Shown one piece after another: positions 17,756 to 30,924 of a DNA stretch of 64,000 nucleotides. How positions within the stretch are numbered: the first letter of the stretch is position 1; every line of letters begins with the position of its first letter. The translations under genes and the position numbers were made by a program. The DNA comes from Alkalibacillus filiformis (lineage in GTDB: Bacteria > Bacillota > Bacilli > Bacillales > Alkalibacillaceae), in contig NZ_JAUSUP010000009.1 of the NCBI RefSeq assembly GCF_030814115.1, positions 1 to 64,000 of the forward strand, written 5' to 3'. Below the pieces are notes generated by a model. That model made no database searches and had not been told where the DNA came from. It saw nothing but the letters and a program-made list of their open reading frames with translations.

Positions 17756-18151
17756 TTATTCTTCTTTCAACTTCCTAAAACCATAAAAAGGGCGAAAATT
17801 AAGCCCTTCATAAAATGAGCGAGATGACTGGTTGGCCAATAGCTCAAGTCTTGTATCTGGATAAACCGAGTGTATATAGTGAAGCAGTTCTTTTCCCAAA
17901 CCTAAGCCTCGAAACTTTTGATCAATAAGCATTTCACAGATAAATAAAGTCACCCGTGTATCAGTAAGCCCTCTGACATAACCGATTACTCCTTGACCTT
18001 CTAATTCAACTACATAGGCAACATTCGAGTTTTGCCATGCTTCTTTTGTAGCTGAATGGTTCTCGACTAAATTTGTCCACCCTTCTTCTTTATTTAATTG
18101 TTGTATTTTACTAATGTCTTTGTCTTCATATGAGCGAATAACTATATCCAT
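17756..18151 (-). CDS. GNAT family N-acetyltransferase
   Basis: 131 residues, the single-domain GNAT size. The acetyl-CoA pyrophosphate loop is visible as QKFRGLGLGKELL, matching the R/Q-x-x-G-x-G/A pattern, and a C-terminal segment SSRSFYEGLNFRPF is the conserved 'small residue-FYE' helix. Substrate unknown. The ribosome site is weak, and an upstream TTG at 18178 is an alternative start. Confidence 0.8.
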   Translation of the reverse strand: MDIVIRSYEDKDISKIQQLNKEEGWTNLVENHSATKEAWQNSNVAYVVELEGQGVIGYVRGLTDTRVTLFICEMLIDQKFRGLGLGKELLHYIHSVYPDTRLELLANQSSRSFYEGLNFRPFYGFRKLKEE

Positions 18152-18249
18152 ATTAAAATTCTTACCTTTCTTTTTCAATTCTTGCCTACGCTATAGTTGA
18201 ATATAAATATTGTTTGGACATACCGTTTACTATGGAGGTGTTGCCAGTT

Positions 18250-18705
18250 ATGAAAAGACTACTAAAATCAATCCCAATTGTTAATATACTATTTTATAGC
18301 TATATAATCCTTTTATTAATGATCAATTTAATATTTTATAGTATGAATATAAACATAGAGCATAGAACATTTGCCTATTACGATGATGCTTCACACAATA
18401 TAGTCCCTTTTAGTAGCATTTCTAATTACTTTGCTAATTTCACTCACTATAACTTTAACACTTGGTTTTATAATACATTAGGAAACATTATAATGTTTAT
18501 ACCTTTAGGCGTTTTGATTCCTATTGTTTATGACAGATCAAAAAGATTATATCAGGTAGTTCTTTTATCTTTTCTAATCAGTCTAATAATTGAAGGTATG
18601 CAATTTGTAACTGGGTTAGGTGTTTTTGATATTGATGATATTATTTTAAATACTATCGGAGGGGTTATAGGATTTACAATTTTTAAGTTTGTACGAATTC
18701 ATTAA
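18250..18705 (+). CDS. VanZ family membrane protein
   Basis: About 151 residues with four or five hydrophobic segments. VanZ-family marks are present: NIVPFSSI after helix 1, the conserved TLGNIIMFIPLGVL, and DIDDIILNTIGGVIGF near the end. VanZ proteins are linked to teicoplanin resistance, though most homologues have no proven role. GGAGGTG lies upstream; ATG 18250 chosen over the earlier in-frame codons. Confidence 0.85.
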   Translation: MKRLLKSIPIVNILFYSYIILLLMINLIFYSMNINIEHRTFAYYDDASHNIVPFSSISNYFANFTHYNFNTWFYNTLGNIIMFIPLGVLIPIVYDRSKRLYQVVLLSFLISLIIEGMQFVTGLGVFDIDDIILNTIGGVIGFTIFKFVRIH

Positions 18706-18790
18706 AAAAGTGATATAGAAAACATGTTAAAATCAGAATATAAACAATTTCACACTCGGTTCTGTGCCAATTAAGTGAGGAGCATACAAA

Positions 18791-20068
18791 GTGATTTTGA
18801 AAAACGTAACGTTTTTAAATAAAAACATGAAGTTTGAAACACGAGACATTGAGATCACTGATGGTGAAATCTCATTTAATATTGATAGTCACACCAATAA
18901 CAATATGGACTGTGAAGATTACATTGTGATCCCAGGGTTAATAAACGGGCATTTTCATAGCTACTCTTCATTAGCTAAAGGATTAATGAAAGAAATGGCT
19001 TTACCAGATTGGTGCAACGACTCTGAGCAAGGAAAGGTTCAACAGGCTTTCTTTGAATACTTAGATGAAGTCATTTCTGAAGAAGATTTTGTACATATAG
19101 CTCAAAAAAGTTATTTGGATATGATGAAACACGGAGTAACCTTTGTCAGCGATTCTGATCCAGGAGAAGCACCACATTTATTACATGATGCGATGAATGA
19201 GATTGGTATTCGTGCAATGATTGATGTTTATGAGGACATCGGAGATTACGTTCAACAAACAGATAGCAACGTTTCATTTGGCTCTCATCTATTGGAAGAA
19301 GAGGATATAACGAATGAAGAGCTACTTAAAGTTAAAGAGTTAAAAGATCAGTATAACCCGATTATGATGACCCATTGTCTAGAAAATGAATGGAGAAGCA
19401 ATTTAGTTCAGGCTAATTTTGGTAAATCTAGTATTAGCCTTTATGATGAACTTAATTTACTTGATGAAAAAACAGTACTCTTCCATACCGTTTACGCTTC
19501 AAATGAGGATTTGGATGTCATATCTCGAAATGAGAGTTCCATCGTTCACTGCCCGTTATCAAACTTAGATACAGGTGCTGGAGTTGCAAAAGTTAATGAG
19601 ATGCTAGAAAGAAATATTAACGTTTGTTTAGGTACTGACTTTGTTCATACTAACATGTGGGATTTAATGAAATTAACTTATTACTTACTGAAGATTAACC
19701 AACCCGTTAATCAATATGCTGCTGAAGATATTTTCAAAATGGCAACAGTGAATGGTGCTAAAGCTTATGGGGTTCATGAAGAGATTGGCCAAATACAAGA
19801 AGGGTATAAAGCTGATTTTGTCTTTTTAAAGAAAAGTTCACTAAAACCTTTGATTCATCAGAGGAACTTTTCAACATACCTTCATAATTTACTTTTTAGT
19901 GAACAAACCGACTTAGTCCAACACGTCATGATCAACGGTAATTGGGTGGTGAAAGACCGAAAAGTATTAACAGTGAATGAAGAAGAGATCAATGAAAAGT
20001 ACAGCCAGATCGTGAATGGCTTCCTTAACCATCTTAAACAGTCAACTTTACATAAACAAGAGCATTGA
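18791..20068 (+). CDS. amidohydrolase superfamily deaminase
   Basis: 425 residues starting at GTG with GAGGAG upstream. A metal-dependent TIM-barrel hydrolase of the MTA/SAH deaminase-chlorohydrolase-cytosine deaminase branch: metal motif GHFHS (HxH) near residue 55, a histidine in MMTHCLEN, another in LFHTVYAS, and the aspartate in CLGTDFVH. Small flanking beta domains at both ends carry the typical PGLINGHFHS entry and the NGAKAYGV-GQIQEGYKADFVFL exit. It probably deaminates a purine- or pterin-like compound; the substrate is unknown. Confidence 0.85.
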   Translation: MILKNVTFLNKNMKFETRDIEITDGEISFNIDSHTNNNMDCEDYIVIPGLINGHFHSYSSLAKGLMKEMALPDWCNDSEQGKVQQAFFEYLDEVISEEDFVHIAQKSYLDMMKHGVTFVSDSDPGEAPHLLHDAMNEIGIRAMIDVYEDIGDYVQQTDSNVSFGSHLLEEEDITNEELLKVKELKDQYNPIMMTHCLENEWRSNLVQANFGKSSISLYDELNLLDEKTVLFHTVYASNEDLDVISRNESSIVHCPLSNLDTGAGVAKVNEMLERNINVCLGTDFVHTNMWDLMKLTYYLLKINQPVNQYAAEDIFKMATVNGAKAYGVHEEIGQIQEGYKADFVFLKKSSLKPLIHQRNFSTYLHNLLFSEQTDLVQHVMINGNWVVKDRKVLTVNEEEINEKYSQIVNGFLNHLKQSTLHKQEH

Positions 20069-20092
20069 ATTGAACCTCAACTCAATGCTCTC
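20059..20092. terminator. hairpin between the deaminase and rnr 3' ends
   Basis: AGAGCATTGA and TCAATGCTCT pair, with extra inner TTGA/TCAA pairs, between convergent genes. The T-runs on both sides are poor, so termination strength is uncertain. Confidence 0.5.
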
Positions 20093-20100
20093 ATATGGTC

Positions 20101-22260
20101 TTAAGCCTTTTTTTTCTTTTTACGTTCTTTCATACCGACAACTTCAAAATCAACAACACGTTCTTCAATATTTGTCCCAATGACCCGTACTTTTATTTCC
20201 TCACCAATTCTAAATATATTACCTGTACGCTCACCAATCATCGCTTGAGCATTTTCATGGTAATGGTAATAGTCATCGGTTAAGTAGCTAACGTGAACTA
20301 AACCTTCAACTGTGTTCGGTAACTCGACGAACATACCAAAGTTCGTAACAGAATTTATAATACCTTCGAATTCTTCACCAATTTTATCTGACATGAATTC
20401 AGCTTTCTTAAGGTCATCTGTTTCACGTTCGGCATCAACAGAGCGACGTTCCATTTCTGACGTGTGTCGTGCTATATCTGGTAGCTTCTCTTCCCACTTT
20501 TTCGTCGTTTGAGCACTTATATCACCTTCAATTAAGTACGTACGAATTAATCGGTGAACGATTAAGTCTGGGTAACGTCTAATTGGTGATGTGAAGTGTG
20601 TGTAAAACTGTGTGGCTAGTCCAAAGTGACCAACACTTTCAGGTGAGTACTTCGCTTGTTGCATCGAGCGTAACATCAATTTTGATACAACTAAATCTTC
20701 CTTACTTCCAGAGATTTGATCTAAAACTTTTTGTAAAGCTTTAGGGTGAATGTCATCTGTTGTTCCCTTAATCGTATAACCTAAGTTGGCAACAAACTCA
20801 AAGAACTTCTGTAACTTGCCTGAGTCTGGATCTTCGTGAATACGGTGAATGAATGGCACGTCCATCCAATGGAAATGCTCAGCGACTGTTTCATTGGCAA
20901 TTAACATGAATTCTTCAATTAAGCGCTCAGCTTCTCCGCGCTCACGAAGGATAACATCTGTAGGCTGTCCTTCTTCATCGACTTCGATTTCTGCTTCTTT
21001 AAAGTCAAAGTCAATTGCTCCTCGACCGAATCGTGTAAAACGTAACGTTTGGGCTAACGTAGCCATCAATTCAAACATTGGTACGAGTGATTTGTAGCGT
21101 TCACGGACTTCTTGATCACCTTGTAAAATAGAGTTAACGTCTGTATAAGTCATACGCTCTTCTGTTTTTATTACAGCTGAGAAAATCTCGTGGTTAACAA
21201 CTTTTCCTGAGCCATCAATCTCCATCTCACAGCCTAGTGTTAAACGATCCACATGTGGATTTAATGAACAGATCCCGTTTGATAAGCGATGTGGAATCAT
21301 CGGGATTACTCGGTCTGTTAAATACGTACTTGTACTACGTTCAAGCGCTTCTTTATCCATTGGTGATCCTTCTTTAACGTAGTTAGTGACATCAGCAATG
21401 TAAACACCTAATAAGTAGTTGCCATTATCTAATTGTTCAACTCGTACGGCGTCATCTAAATCTTTCGCATCAGCTCCGTCGATCGTTACGATTTGTTTAT
21501 CACGCAAATCTCGACGGCCTTCTAAGTCAGCTTCATCGATTGTTTCTGGAATACTGTTCGCATGTTCAATCGTTTCTTGATCAAACTCTGCTTTAATACC
21601 ATGTTTATGAATAATCGCTAAAATATCAATGCCTGGATCATTTTTGTGTCCAAGAATTTCGGCTACTTCACCTTCAGCACTTTTAACGCCTTTAGGATAT
21701 TCAATAATTTTAACGATTACTTTATGCCCGTCTACTGCACCATTTTCATTACCTTCTTTAATGAAAATATCACCAGGAATACGTTTATCGTCTGCAATAA
21801 CGAAACCGAAACGCCCATTGTCTTGATAAGTACCGACAATCGGTTGATCATTACGTTCAATGATTCGTACAACGATCCCCTCAGGACGGTTGCCTGCATA
21901 AGACTCATTTTCAACACGGACATGGACAATATCACCGTTCATAGCTGACATTAAATCAGACTGGTGAATGTAAACGTCTGAATGATTTTCGTCTTCTGGA
22001 ATTAAAAAGGCAAACCCTTTCGCATGCATTTGAATGCGTCCACGAATTAAATTCATTTTCTCCGGTAAGCCGTACAAGTCATTACGGTTACGAATTAACG
22101 TACCGTTATCTTCTAACGTGTTTAAAGCTTTCATCAACTGAATGAGCTCATCACTGTCCGTTATTTCTAACATTGTTTGTACTTCTTCGGTGCTTAACGG
22201 TTTTGTTGCCTCTTCTGTGAAAAATTGTTCTAATCTTTGTTTCATTTGTTCAAAATCCAT
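20101..22260 (-). CDS. rnr: ribonuclease R
   Basis: 719 residues, a 3'-5' hydrolytic exoribonuclease that degrades structured RNA and works with tmRNA. Domains in order: winged-helix N-terminus (1-65), two cold-shock domains (about 70-225), the RNB catalytic domain with acidic cluster [14 protein letters not shown], and an S1 domain near 630-705, ending in a lysine-rich tail. Shorter than the 779-residue B. subtilis enzyme mainly at the tail. GAGGTGAG before ATG. Follows the esterase gene by 25 bases, as in B. subtilis secG-yvaK-rnr. Confidence 0.96.
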   Translation of the reverse strand: MDFEQMKQRLEQFFTEEATKPLSTEEVQTMLEITDSDELIQLMKALNTLEDNGTLIRNRNDLYGLPEKMNLIRGRIQMHAKGFAFLIPEDENHSDVYIHQSDLMSAMNGDIVHVRVENESYAGNRPEGIVVRIIERNDQPIVGTYQDNGRFGFVIADDKRIPGDIFIKEGNENGAVDGHKVIVKIIEYPKGVKSAEGEVAEILGHKNDPGIDILAIIHKHGIKAEFDQETIEHANSIPETIDEADLEGRRDLRDKQIVTIDGADAKDLDDAVRVEQLDNGNYLLGVYIADVTNYVKEGSPMDKEALERSTSTYLTDRVIPMIPHRLSNGICSLNPHVDRLTLGCEMEIDGSGKVVNHEIFSAVIKTEERMTYTDVNSILQGDQEVRERYKSLVPMFELMATLAQTLRFTRFGRGAIDFDFKEAEIEVDEEGQPTDVILRERGEAERLIEEFMLIANETVAEHFHWMDVPFIHRIHEDPDSGKLQKFFEFVANLGYTIKGTTDDIHPKALQKVLDQISGSKEDLVVSKLMLRSMQQAKYSPESVGHFGLATQFYTHFTSPIRRYPDLIVHRLIRTYLIEGDISAQTTKKWEEKLPDIARHTSEMERRSVDAERETDDLKKAEFMSDKIGEEFEGIINSVTNFGMFVELPNTVEGLVHVSYLTDDYYHYHENAQAMIGERTGNIFRIGEEIKVRVIGTNIEERVVDFEVVGMKERKKKKKA

Positions 22261-22285
22261 ATTATCTCACCTCTTGTAAAACCAT

Positions 22286-23032
22286 TTATTCAGACCAATC
22301 TAGCTTTTCTAAGTATTGATGAACATCAACATGCACTTGATCTTTGTAATCACTTAATGTAATGACGTGAGGTGCTCCCTCATACCATTTCAAATCTTTT
22401 TCATCACATTCAACATTGTCATAAATATAATTCGCACTATCTTTATTAATCATTTCATCTTCTTCTGCTTGTAATACATAAGTTGGCGCATAAATCGTAT
22501 CTAAGTCTTCTCGAACGGAATTAATCAAGTTTGCTAATGAATCAAATGTGTCATCTGATTGTTCCATTAATTCATTAACTTCTTGTTCGATTGTGTCTTT
22601 GTCCTTTTGTTGTAATTGCTTATACTCTTTTGCCTTAAAACGGAAGCCTGCTGAAAGCTCTTCTTTATTATCAAAGAAAATCGGCGTACAAATAGGAATA
22701 ACGCCTTTAATTGGCCTATTCATCGCTAATTTCAAAGATAGAACGCCGCCTAATGATAAGCCAGCAACTGCGATCTCATCGTAGCCTAACTCTTTTAGAT
22801 GATCATAAGCTGCTTCAACATCTTCCCACCATTCTTTTGCTGTCGCTTTAGTCAGTTCTTCTGGTGGTTTACCATGTCCACGATAAATCGGTGCATGGCT
22901 TGTATATCCTTGTTTTTCTAAATAACGGCCTAGCATACGAACATCAGCTGAATGGCCAGTAAATCCGTGTAATAATAAAACTGCTCGGTTTCCTGCTTCG
23001 AATGTAAATGGTTTTGGTTCTTTGATTTTCAT
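22286..23032 (-). CDS. est: carboxylesterase, Est30/YvaK type
   Basis: 248 residues, soluble. Hydrolyses short-chain esters. Oxyanion HGFTG near residue 22, nucleophile in GLSLGG (about residue 94), acid in QAEEDEMI and histidine in APHVITL, as in the Geobacillus Est30 family. Lies in the secG-est-rnr group shared with Bacillus. Confidence 0.9.
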   Translation of the reverse strand: MKIKEPKPFTFEAGNRAVLLLHGFTGHSADVRMLGRYLEKQGYTSHAPIYRGHGKPPEELTKATAKEWWEDVEAAYDHLKELGYDEIAVAGLSLGGVLSLKLAMNRPIKGVIPICTPIFFDNKEELSAGFRFKAKEYKQLQQKDKDTIEQEVNELMEQSDDTFDSLANLINSVREDLDTIYAPTYVLQAEEDEMINKDSANYIYDNVECDEKDLKWYEGAPHVITLSDYKDQVHVDVHQYLEKLDWSE

Positions 23033-23149
23033 CTGTTTCGTTCTCCCTTTCTACTCTACTCTCTGTTACGTTTCCCCAATTTGATAGGGTTTAATCATTT
23101 TGTCATTAACACAACATTATGCATTTATTTTCCATCATTATAAAACATA

Positions 23150-23182
23150 AAAGAACAGTAAGTGTAACACTTACTGTTCTCT
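23150..23182 (-). terminator. terminator downstream of secG
   Basis: AGAACAGTAAGTG pairs with CACTTACTGTTCT. On the minus strand it is followed by TTTTATG, 15 bases past secG. Some reading through would be needed to reach est and rnr from the secG promoter. Confidence 0.8.
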
Positions 23183-23196
23183 TAACGTTTATTGTT

Positions 23197-23430
23197 TTAC
23201 GTTACGATGTAACCTAATAAAAATGTAACAACCATGAATGATACACCTAATACAACGGTTACACGGTGTAAAATAGCATCCATGCCACGTGCTTTCTGTT
23301 TTCCGAAAAGATGTTCAGCTCCACCTGAAATCGCTCCAGATAAACCAGCACTCTTACCTTGTTGAAGTAATACAACCGTAATTAACGCAATCGTATTAAG
23401 AAATAAAATAGTAGCTAGAACTCCATACAT
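23197..23430 (-). CDS. secG: SecG, preprotein translocase subunit
   Basis: 77 residues with two membrane helices linked by the conserved QQGKSAGLSGAISGGAEHLFGK segment. Part of SecYEG in the cell membrane. GGAGG before ATG. First of the conserved secG-est-rnr order, though a terminator lies between it and est. Confidence 0.95.
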   Translation of the reverse strand: MYGVLATILFLNTIALITVVLLQQGKSAGLSGAISGGAEHLFGKQKARGMDAILHRVTVVLGVSFMVVTFLLGYIVT

Positions 23431-23528
23431 AGCTATGACCTCCTATTGCGTACGCACAATTCCATAACATTAATGTAGCACACTTTTCAGAACAATTTCA
23501 AGCTAATTTTAACTAAATAGCTAATCTA

Positions 23529-24782
23529 TTAGCTTTGACTAACAGAAGGTCGATCGTCTTCTTCTGTATCTTCTTCTGTTTCATTCACCCATAACGCACA
23601 AGCTGCATCACCTGTAACGTTAACTGCAGTACGTGTCATATCAAGTAGACGGTCGACACCTAAAATTAAGCCAATTGCTTCTACTGGTAAACCGACTTGG
23701 TCTAATACCATGGCTAGCATAATCAGACCGACACCTGGAACACCTGCAGTACCAATTGAAGCTAACACCGCAATTAACACGACTGTAATCATTTCAGTAA
23801 ATGTTAAGCTTTGGGCGTAAACTTGAGCGATAAACACCGTTGCGACACCTTGCATGATTGCAGTTCCGTCCATATTAATTGTCGCACCAATTGGTTGTAC
23901 GAAACCACTAACCGATTCACGTACACCTAAACGTTTCTGAGCTGTGCTCATCGATACTGGTAGTGTTGCACCACTACTTGCCGTACCAAAGGCAACACTC
24001 ATAACTGGTGCAAAGTTTTTAAAGAACCAGATTGGGTTTTTCTTGGCTAAGAATTTTACAACAGCTCCATATGTGATTACAGCATGTAATAATAAGACAA
24101 ATAGCACAACGAAGAAGTATTCAGCCATTGCACCAATAGCATCGATTCCTGCTCCACCAACAGCTGATGCAATTAAACCAAATGCACCAAATGGCGCTGT
24201 ATACATAATGATTGTGATCAAGAACATCACTAGCTCAAATGCTTGCTCAAATAGTTTGTGTATACGGTCTGTCTTCTTACTTAATAACGCTAAACCAAAA
24301 CCGACGAATATAGAGAAAAAGATGATTTGTAACATTTCACCTTGAACCATTGCATCGATAGGGTTAGTCGGAATAATATTCACTAGTGTATCAACAACAG
24401 AAGGTGCTTCTTCCGCTTCAAAACCGCCTTCTGCTTCAACAATATCAATAATGCCTGGTTCACCAGGTTGTACGACTAAAGCGACTGACATCGCAAGTGT
24501 CAAAGCAATCGTTGTTGAAATTAAGAAGAAACCAACTGTCTTACCACCAATTCTTCCTAACTTTTTAGGATCACCTAGACCAGCTGTACCTAGGACAATT
24601 GATATAAATACAATAGGTACTACCATCATTTGAATGAGGCGTAAGAAAATATCTCCTAATGGTGCAAATAAATACGTGTCGACTGGCTCAAATAAGTCTG
24701 GTAAAAAGACATTCATACCAAGACCAACAGCCAAACCTAAAACTAACGCGATGATAATGTGTTTCGTTAAGTTACCTTTCAT
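23529..24782 (-). CDS. sodium/proton-dicarboxylate or glutamate symporter (DAACS)
   Basis: 417 residues, eight membrane helices and two re-entrant hairpins typical of the DAACS family (GltP/GltT/DctP). Visible signatures: ATSSGATLPVS-like AFGTASSGATLPVS in hairpin 1, NMDGTAIMQG in helix 7, and GTAGVPGVG in hairpin 2; MTRTAVNVTGD near the end holds the Asp and Arg/Asn that bind the substrate. Arg in MTRT is more usual in aspartate/glutamate carriers. The tail is very acidic (TEEDTEEDD). GGGGGG ribosome site. Confidence 0.88.
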   Translation of the reverse strand: MKGNLTKHIIIALVLGLAVGLGMNVFLPDLFEPVDTYLFAPLGDIFLRLIQMMVVPIVFISIVLGTAGLGDPKKLGRIGGKTVGFFLISTTIALTLAMSVALVVQPGEPGIIDIVEAEGGFEAEEAPSVVDTLVNIIPTNPIDAMVQGEMLQIIFFSIFVGFGLALLSKKTDRIHKLFEQAFELVMFLITIIMYTAPFGAFGLIASAVGGAGIDAIGAMAEYFFVVLFVLLLHAVITYGAVVKFLAKKNPIWFFKNFAPVMSVAFGTASSGATLPVSMSTAQKRLGVRESVSGFVQPIGATINMDGTAIMQGVATVFIAQVYAQSLTFTEMITVVLIAVLASIGTAGVPGVGLIMLAMVLDQVGLPVEAIGLILGVDRLLDMTRTAVNVTGDAACALWVNETEEDTEEDDRPSVSQS

Positions 24783-24910
24783 CTATATTCCCCCCTAAGA
24801 AAGTTACTATATTGCTATGTGATCGCTTTCTAATTTATAAAATAGTTTTTTCTGTGTTTATGATTATATAATGGAAATGCTTATTTGGGAATTAGTTTTA
24901 ACAATTGGAA

Positions 24911-24945
24911 AAAATTAATCCCTAGAATTGAACATCCTAGGGATC
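24911..24945 (-). terminator. terminator of the glycolytic operon
   Basis: ATCCCTAG (24918-24925) and CTAGGGAT (24937-24944) pair. A run of T follows on the minus strand. It lies about 22 bases after the enolase stop. Confidence 0.85.
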
Positions 24946-24966
24946 AAACTCAATCAAATCATTAAG

Positions 24967-26262
<1,296 letters not shown>

Positions 26263-26272
26263 TTAGATTGAT

Positions 26273-27811
26273 TTACTTATTGATTAATGACTGTCCTGTC
26301 ATTGCTTCTGGTTGTTCAATATTTAATAACTGTAAAGCTGTCGGGGCAAGGTCGCCTAAGACCCCATCCTCACGTAGCTCTACTCCTTCTTTCGTTACAA
26401 TGACTGGAACTGGATTAACCGTATGAGCAGTCATTGGGCTTCCATCTTCATTTAACACTTCATCTGAATTACCATGGTCTGCCGTAATAATGGCTGTACC
26501 ACCGAGTTCAATGATTCGATCAACTACTTTACCTAAACATTTGTCTACTGCTTCAACCGCTTCAATTGTCGGTTGTAGTTTACCTGAGTGTCCAACCATA
26601 TCAGGATTTGCAAAGTTTAAAATTGTTAAGTTTGGTGGATCCTGATTGAACCTCTCAAGCAATGCATCTGTCACTTCGTATGCACTCATTTCAGGTTTTA
26701 AGTCATAAGTAGCCACTTTCGGTGAATCGATTAAAATGCGATCTTCACCTTCAAAAGTTTGCTCTAAACCACCATTCATGAAATAAGTCACATGTGGGTA
26801 CTTTTCCGTTTCGGCGATACGAAGTTGGGTTAATCGATTTTTAGAAATGACTTCACCAATCGTATCTTCAGGTGTATTCGGTGGATAAGCGACATCGACA
26901 TCTAGCTCTTCACTATATTGCGTCATCGTCACCATATGAATACGTTCAATTGGATCATATTCACCTTCAAAGTCTTGCAAGCGATTATTAACAAACACAT
27001 CCGTCAATTGTTGTGCACGGTCAGGACGGAAATTCGCAAATAAAATCGCATCTCCATCATTAACTGGCGCAACCGGTGTTTCACCATCTTCGCTTAATAC
27101 GAAAGGTTCAACAAATTCATCAACGACATCTTCATTATAAGATGCTTCAACCGCTTTTACAGCATGTTTAACTCTAGGAGCGTCACCTGTTCGTATGGCA
27201 CGAAACGCTTTTTCAACACGTTCCCAACGCTTATCACGATCCATTGCATAATAACGCCCTGAAACGGTTGCAAGTTTCCCAACACCGATCTCATTCATCT
27301 TTTCATCTAAACGCTTTAAGTACGTTACAGCCGTCTTCGGACCGACATCACGACCGTCTAAAAAGGCGTGAACATAAACATCTTGTACACCTTGTTCTTT
27401 AGCCGTCTCTAACATCGCATGGATGTGTTGTTCATGACTGTGAACACCACCGTCAGATAACAAGCCGAAAATGTGCCAAGCGCCATTTGTTTCTTTTACG
27501 TGATTAGCTGCGTTTTTTAAGCTTTCATTTTGATGAAACTCACGATTTTTAATCGCTAAATTAATGCGCGTTAAGTTTTGATAAACAACGCGACCTGCAC
27601 CAATGTTTAAATGGCCGACTTCTGAGTTACCCATTTGCCCTTCAGGTAAGCCGACTGCTTCACCTGATGCTTTTAATGAAGTATTTGGGTACTGAGTCCA
27701 ATAACGGTCAAAATTCTCTGTATGCGCTTGTTTAATCGCATTACCAAACGCTTCATCACGAATAGCATAACCGTCTAAGATGATCAAGGCTGTGATTGGT
27801 TGGTTAGGCAT
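26273..27811 (-). CDS. gpmI: phosphoglycerate mutase, cofactor-independent
   Basis: 512 residues; interconverts 3- and 2-phosphoglycerate with two manganese ions. Catalytic serine in [15 protein letters not shown], and metal ligands in [11 protein letters not shown]. The ATG at 27811 lies inside the end of tpiA (8-base overlap), with GGAGG within the tpiA coding end, so translation is probably coupled. Confidence 0.97.
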   Translation of the reverse strand: MPNQPITALIILDGYAIRDEAFGNAIKQAHTENFDRYWTQYPNTSLKASGEAVGLPEGQMGNSEVGHLNIGAGRVVYQNLTRINLAIKNREFHQNESLKNAANHVKETNGAWHIFGLLSDGGVHSHEQHIHAMLETAKEQGVQDVYVHAFLDGRDVGPKTAVTYLKRLDEKMNEIGVGKLATVSGRYYAMDRDKRWERVEKAFRAIRTGDAPRVKHAVKAVEASYNEDVVDEFVEPFVLSEDGETPVAPVNDGDAILFANFRPDRAQQLTDVFVNNRLQDFEGEYDPIERIHMVTMTQYSEELDVDVAYPPNTPEDTIGEVISKNRLTQLRIAETEKYPHVTYFMNGGLEQTFEGEDRILIDSPKVATYDLKPEMSAYEVTDALLERFNQDPPNLTILNFANPDMVGHSGKLQPTIEAVEAVDKCLGKVVDRIIELGGTAIITADHGNSDEVLNEDGSPMTAHTVNPVPVIVTKEGVELREDGVLGDLAPTALQLLNIEQPEAMTGQSLINK

Positions 27812-28565
27812 TCGCACCAGCCTCCACTAACTTTAAGAATGAATCTTCTTCTAAGCTAGCGCCACCGACTAATGCACCATCAATATCAGACATGCTAAGT
27901 AGTTCATCAATGTTCGCTGGCTTAACACTACCGCCATACTGAATACGTACAGCTTGGGCGACGTCTTCTGAATAAGTATCTTTCAACACTTGGCGAATGT
28001 GAGTACATACGTCATTCGCTTCTTCACTCGTAGCTGTTTTACCCGTACCAATTGCCCAAATAGGCTCATAAGCAATGACAACTTGCTTTAACTGCTCTTC
28101 AGTTAATCCATCTAACCCATTTTTAACTTGCTGTTCAACAAATGTGAATGTCTCATTGTTTTCACGTTGTTCTAACGACTCACCAACACAAACAATCGGG
28201 GTTAGTTCATGGTTGAATGCTGCTTTCGTTTTCTTATTAACCGATTCATCCGTCTCACCGAACATTTCACGACGTTCTGAATGACCGATGATGACATACT
28301 CCACTAGAATATCTTTTAACATTTCAGGACTTACTTCACCTGTAAAAGCACCGCTATCTTCAAAGTGCATGTTTTGAGCGCCAACTGAAACAGGGAAGTC
28401 ACGCGCTGCTTCTGTTAGTAATGGTAGATGAATATAAGGTGAACAGACGACTGTGTCAACCTTCTCTGCTTCTGGTAATTTCTCACGCAAATCCATTAAA
28501 AATCTAGCGCCTTCTCCAGCTAACTTATGCATCTTCCAGTTTCCTGCAATAATTGGTTTACGCAT
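27804..28565 (-). CDS. tpiA: triosephosphate isomerase
   Basis: 253 residues. N-terminal [12 protein letters not shown] with the catalytic Lys, GHSERR with the catalytic His, and [15 protein letters not shown] with the catalytic Glu and start of loop 6. Its ATG follows the pgk stop codon directly, with the ribosome site in the pgk end. Confidence 0.98.
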   Translation of the reverse strand: MRKPIIAGNWKMHKLAGEGARFLMDLREKLPEAEKVDTVVCSPYIHLPLLTEAARDFPVSVGAQNMHFEDSGAFTGEVSPEMLKDILVEYVIIGHSERREMFGETDESVNKKTKAAFNHELTPIVCVGESLEQRENNETFTFVEQQVKNGLDGLTEEQLKQVVIAYEPIWAIGTGKTATSEEANDVCTHIRQVLKDTYSEDVAQAVRIQYGGSVKPANIDELLSMSDIDGALVGGASLEEDSFLKLVEAGANA

Positions 28566-29768
28566 TTATTTCACCTCTTCGTCTAATTCATTAAGTGCTG
28601 CAACACCTGGTAAGACTTTACCTTCCATAAACTCTAATGATGCACCACCACCTGTTGAGATGTGGTCCATCTGTTCAGCATAATCAAACTTCTCAACCGC
28701 AGAAGCAGAATCGCCCCCACCAATAACAGTGAATCCTTCTGTTTCAGCTAAAGCTTTAGCAACACTTTTCGTCCCATTGGCGAAAATTTCATATTCGAAT
28801 ACACCCATTGGCCCATTCCAAATAACGAGCTTAGAATCTTTAATAATTTGGCTAAAGTTTTCAACTGTGTTAGTACCAATGTCTAAACCTTCCCAATCAC
28901 TTGGAATTTCTTCAATCGGTACGACTTTCGTATTAGCATCACGAGCGAAGTCATCCGCTACTGTTACATCAACTGGTAAATGAATGGATACACCTTTTTC
29001 AGCTGCTTTGTCGATAAAACCTTTCGCTAAGTCGATTTTGTCTTCTTCAAGTAAAGACTTACCGACTTCATGACCTAACGCTTTAATAAACGTATAAGAT
29101 AATCCGCCACCGATTAATAAATGGTCGACACGATCAAGTAAATGGTCAATGACACCAATCTTATCTTTAACCTTCGCTCCACCGATAATCGCTGTAAAAG
29201 GACGGTCTGGATTATCTAACGCTTTACCTAATACTTCGATTTCTTTTTCTAATAAATAGCCTGAAACAGCTACAGGAACATGGTGAGCAATACCTTCTGT
29301 TGAAGCATGAGCACGGTGCGCTGCTCCAAAAGCATCATTAACAAATACATCTACTAAAGAAGCAAATTGTTTCGCTAACGTTTCATCGTTTTTCTTCTCA
29401 CCTGGTTCGAAACGCACGTTTTCTAGTAATAAAACGTCACCATTTTCTAGTTCACTAACAGCGTTTTCGACATCTTCACTATATACATCATCTGTTTTGA
29501 AAACAGGTTGTTCTAAGTAATTGCTTAAATGTTGTGCAATTGGATCTAAGCGAAGCTCATCATCAGGCTGTCCATCCGGTCGACCTAAATGGCTTGCTAA
29601 TATCACTTTTGCACCATTTTGAATTAAGTACATAATCGTTGGTAGTGCTGCTTGAATGCGTGTATCATCTGAGATTTCACCTTTTGACATCGGTACGTTA
29701 AAATCTACACGACAAAATACACGTTTACCTTGTAATTCAACATCTCGTAAATTCATTTTTCGTTTCAC
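28566..29768 (-). CDS. pgk: phosphoglycerate kinase
   Basis: About 400 residues. Substrate-binding [16 protein letters not shown] and the C-lobe nucleotide motifs [15 protein letters not shown] and [20 protein letters not shown] lies seven bases before GTG 29768, while it is 19 bases from the ATG at 29756, so GTG is preferred and adds four residues. Confidence 0.97.
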   Translation of the reverse strand: MKRKMNLRDVELQGKRVFCRVDFNVPMSKGEISDDTRIQAALPTIMYLIQNGAKVILASHLGRPDGQPDDELRLDPIAQHLSNYLEQPVFKTDDVYSEDVENAVSELENGDVLLLENVRFEPGEKKNDETLAKQFASLVDVFVNDAFGAAHRAHASTEGIAHHVPVAVSGYLLEKEIEVLGKALDNPDRPFTAIIGGAKVKDKIGVIDHLLDRVDHLLIGGGLSYTFIKALGHEVGKSLLEEDKIDLAKGFIDKAAEKGVSIHLPVDVTVADDFARDANTKVVPIEEIPSDWEGLDIGTNTVENFSQIIKDSKLVIWNGPMGVFEYEIFANGTKSVAKALAETEGFTVIGGGDSASAVEKFDYAEQMDHISTGGGASLEFMEGKVLPGVAALNELDEEVK

Positions 29769-29792
29769 TCGAATACCTCCAACGCTAAATTT

Positions 29793-29819
29793 AAGGAGGG
29801 ACATAATCAGTCCCTCCTC
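29793..29819 (-). terminator. weak hairpin between gap and pgk
   Basis: GGAGGGAC (29795-29802) pairs with GTCCCTCC (29810-29817). The following sequence is T-rich but not a clean run. It probably lowers transcription past gap or protects the gap mRNA end, as seen for gapA of B. subtilis. Confidence 0.55.
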
Positions 29820-29879
29820 CTATTTTAGAACAAGTCCTTCAATAATGAAACTAAAGATTCGTCATGAACCTTCAATTTT

Positions 29880-30899
<1,020 letters not shown>

Positions 30900-30924
30900 C
30901 TATAATTAACTTATAATTTATATA

